Assembly: GCA_016932965.1 (NCBI GenBank)
Contig: JAFGBW010000211.1
Coordinates: forward strand, 1-6,030
Length of the DNA: 6,030 bases
DNA from: Candidatus Auribacterota bacterium
GTDB lineage: Bacteria; Auribacterota; JAFGBW01
Direction of reading: 5' to 3'
Shown here: piece by piece, positions 5,196 through 6,030 of the stretch
How positions within the stretch are numbered: position 1 is the stretch's first letter
How the letters are laid out: each line of letters opens with the position of its first letter
Notes under the pieces: generated by a model
Databases searched by the model: none
What the model saw: only the letters and a program-made list of their open reading frames with translations
What the model was told of the DNA's origin: nothing
Position numbers and translations under genes: made by a program

Positions 5196-6030
5196 ATGAG
5201 CCGTTTTATATTCATGCTTATTATCGTTCTGTCCCTTTCAGTTCCATGCCAGGGACTTTCCCCTGAAAGCCAGCTGCATTCCCCCTCTCTTTTGGCTGAG
5301 GCAGATACAGATACTTTGATGGACATCATCGAAGCTGACATGAAAGAACTTGTTGCGACTGTCAGATCAAGATTTGAGCTGGAAATATTAGCAATGTTAA
5401 CACTCCAAGCTGCCCGCCCCAGGTATCCGGTCCCCCAGAAACTTCTTATACAAATACATCATTATTTTCTCACTACAAAAGATCCGAAATTCCGGCTGCA
5501 CAATGATCCCAGAGACGAAGAAATCGGTTATTCCATGCTTTACCTGGAACATCTTCCTTCAAAAAAACGTATCTATTTTAAGCCAATCTTTGGCCCTCAT
5601 TATGAGGAGCGTGCCAGAAATATCGAATTGATCTCAAGAGCTGGTTTACCCCAATGTGTTCCGACACGGCTTGTCAAGAAGACCGACAGTAATGATAGAA
5701 GTTTGTACTATTTTGAAATAGATCTGAGTCAGGAGGAATTTTATCCCTTAGGAGAGGTTTTAGAGAGGATCAATCAGCAATTTCTCGTTAAAAACACTCC
5801 CAAGGCCTGGGAAGTTGTCCGACCATTTTTAAGAAATAAAATATTTGCCGCTGTTCAAGAGGCTCTGGACTCATTAAATAGCCATCAGTTGAGCCATGGA
5901 CATCCCCACCAGAACAATGTGATGATTCGCCTCTCCTATCCAAGCGGGAAAAGAATCAGCCCCTTGGCATTGAGATACGCTGACGGAAAAGTCTATCCGC
6001 GCTCTCTTGATTCCCTCCGTATTGAAGTCA
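5196..6030 (+). CDS. Exported protein of unknown function with kinase-loop-like motif (3' partial)
   Basis: The frame is open to the window edge: 278 residues, no stop. Residues 1-20 form a signal peptide (MSRFIFMLIIVLSLSVPCQG); Cys18 is preceded by Pro, so it is not a good lipobox. In-frame ATGs at 5178 and 5214 are alternative starts; none has a normal ribosome binding site. I chose 5196 for signal-peptide shape. The mature part has a helical region (about 31-92) and then a mixed region with RIYFKPIF (125-132), ERARNIELISRAGLPQCVP (138-156), a beta segment SLYYFEIDL (169-177) and a helix NKIFAAVQEALDSL (214-227), followed by HGHPHQNNVMIRL (234-246). The Lys129 strand and the later HGxxHxxN motif recall APH-like kinases (HGDLHxGN), but the expected Asp is His236 here. 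The family is unknown to me; a kinase-like fold is a weak inference, and a metal-binding role of the histidines is an alternative. It appears to be a separate transcription unit from the flagellar operon. Confidence 0.8.
   Translation, partial: MSRFIFMLIIVLSLSVPCQGLSPESQLHSPSLLAEADTDTLMDIIEADMKELVATVRSRFELEILAMLTLQAARPRYPVPQKLLIQIHHYFLTTKDPKFRLHNDPRDEEIGYSMLYLEHLPSKKRIYFKPIFGPHYEERARNIELISRAGLPQCVPTRLVKKTDSNDRSLYYFEIDLSQEEFYPLGEVLERINQQFLVKNTPKAWEVVRPFLRNKIFAAVQEALDSLNSHQLSHGHPHQNNVMIRLSYPSGKRISPLALRYADGKVYPRSLDSLRIEV

Overview
The window reads as a chromosomal piece of a motile, flagellated Gram-negative bacterium. All convincing genes lie on the + strand. The evidence is two exported proteins related to the flagellar protein FlgT and the outer-membrane channel CsgG, followed by a Maf-type (DUF115) flagellin glycosyltransferase. 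The moderate GC content, and a non-coding element whose reverse strand reads as a spurious His-Glu-rich peptide, would fit Desulfobacterota (former Deltaproteobacteria). That taxonomic guess is weak.

Positions 1-4843 look like one operon. It starts with the 3' tail of an unidentified gene (to 163). Next come an exported FlgT-N-like protein (187-1311), an exported protein with a CsgG-like domain plus a FlgT-C-like domain (1336-2364), a 211-residue protein of unknown function (2368-3003) and a Maf-family glycosyltransferase (2990-4843). Gaps are 23, 24 and 3 bases, and the last two genes overlap by 14 bases, so co-transcription and translational coupling are likely. The two exported proteins together carry the parts of a FlgT-type protein, split over two genes. 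The two cytoplasmic proteins probably act on flagellin before export. The operon therefore seems to join envelope structures of the flagellum to flagellin glycosylation. This is inferred from families and context.

Positions 4844-5195 are non-coding. This stretch holds a palindromic element of about 126 bp (4961-5086) bounded by inverted 9-mer repeats and containing two perfect hairpins. A further dyad lies at 5120-5152, and a good sigma70-like promoter at 5161-5189 sits almost on top of the next start codon.

Positions 5196-6030 (open at the window edge) encode the N-terminal 278 residues of an exported protein that I cannot assign. It has a His/Asn-rich motif (HGHPHQNN) reminiscent of the catalytic loop of aminoglycoside-phosphotransferase-like kinases, but lacking the expected Asp.
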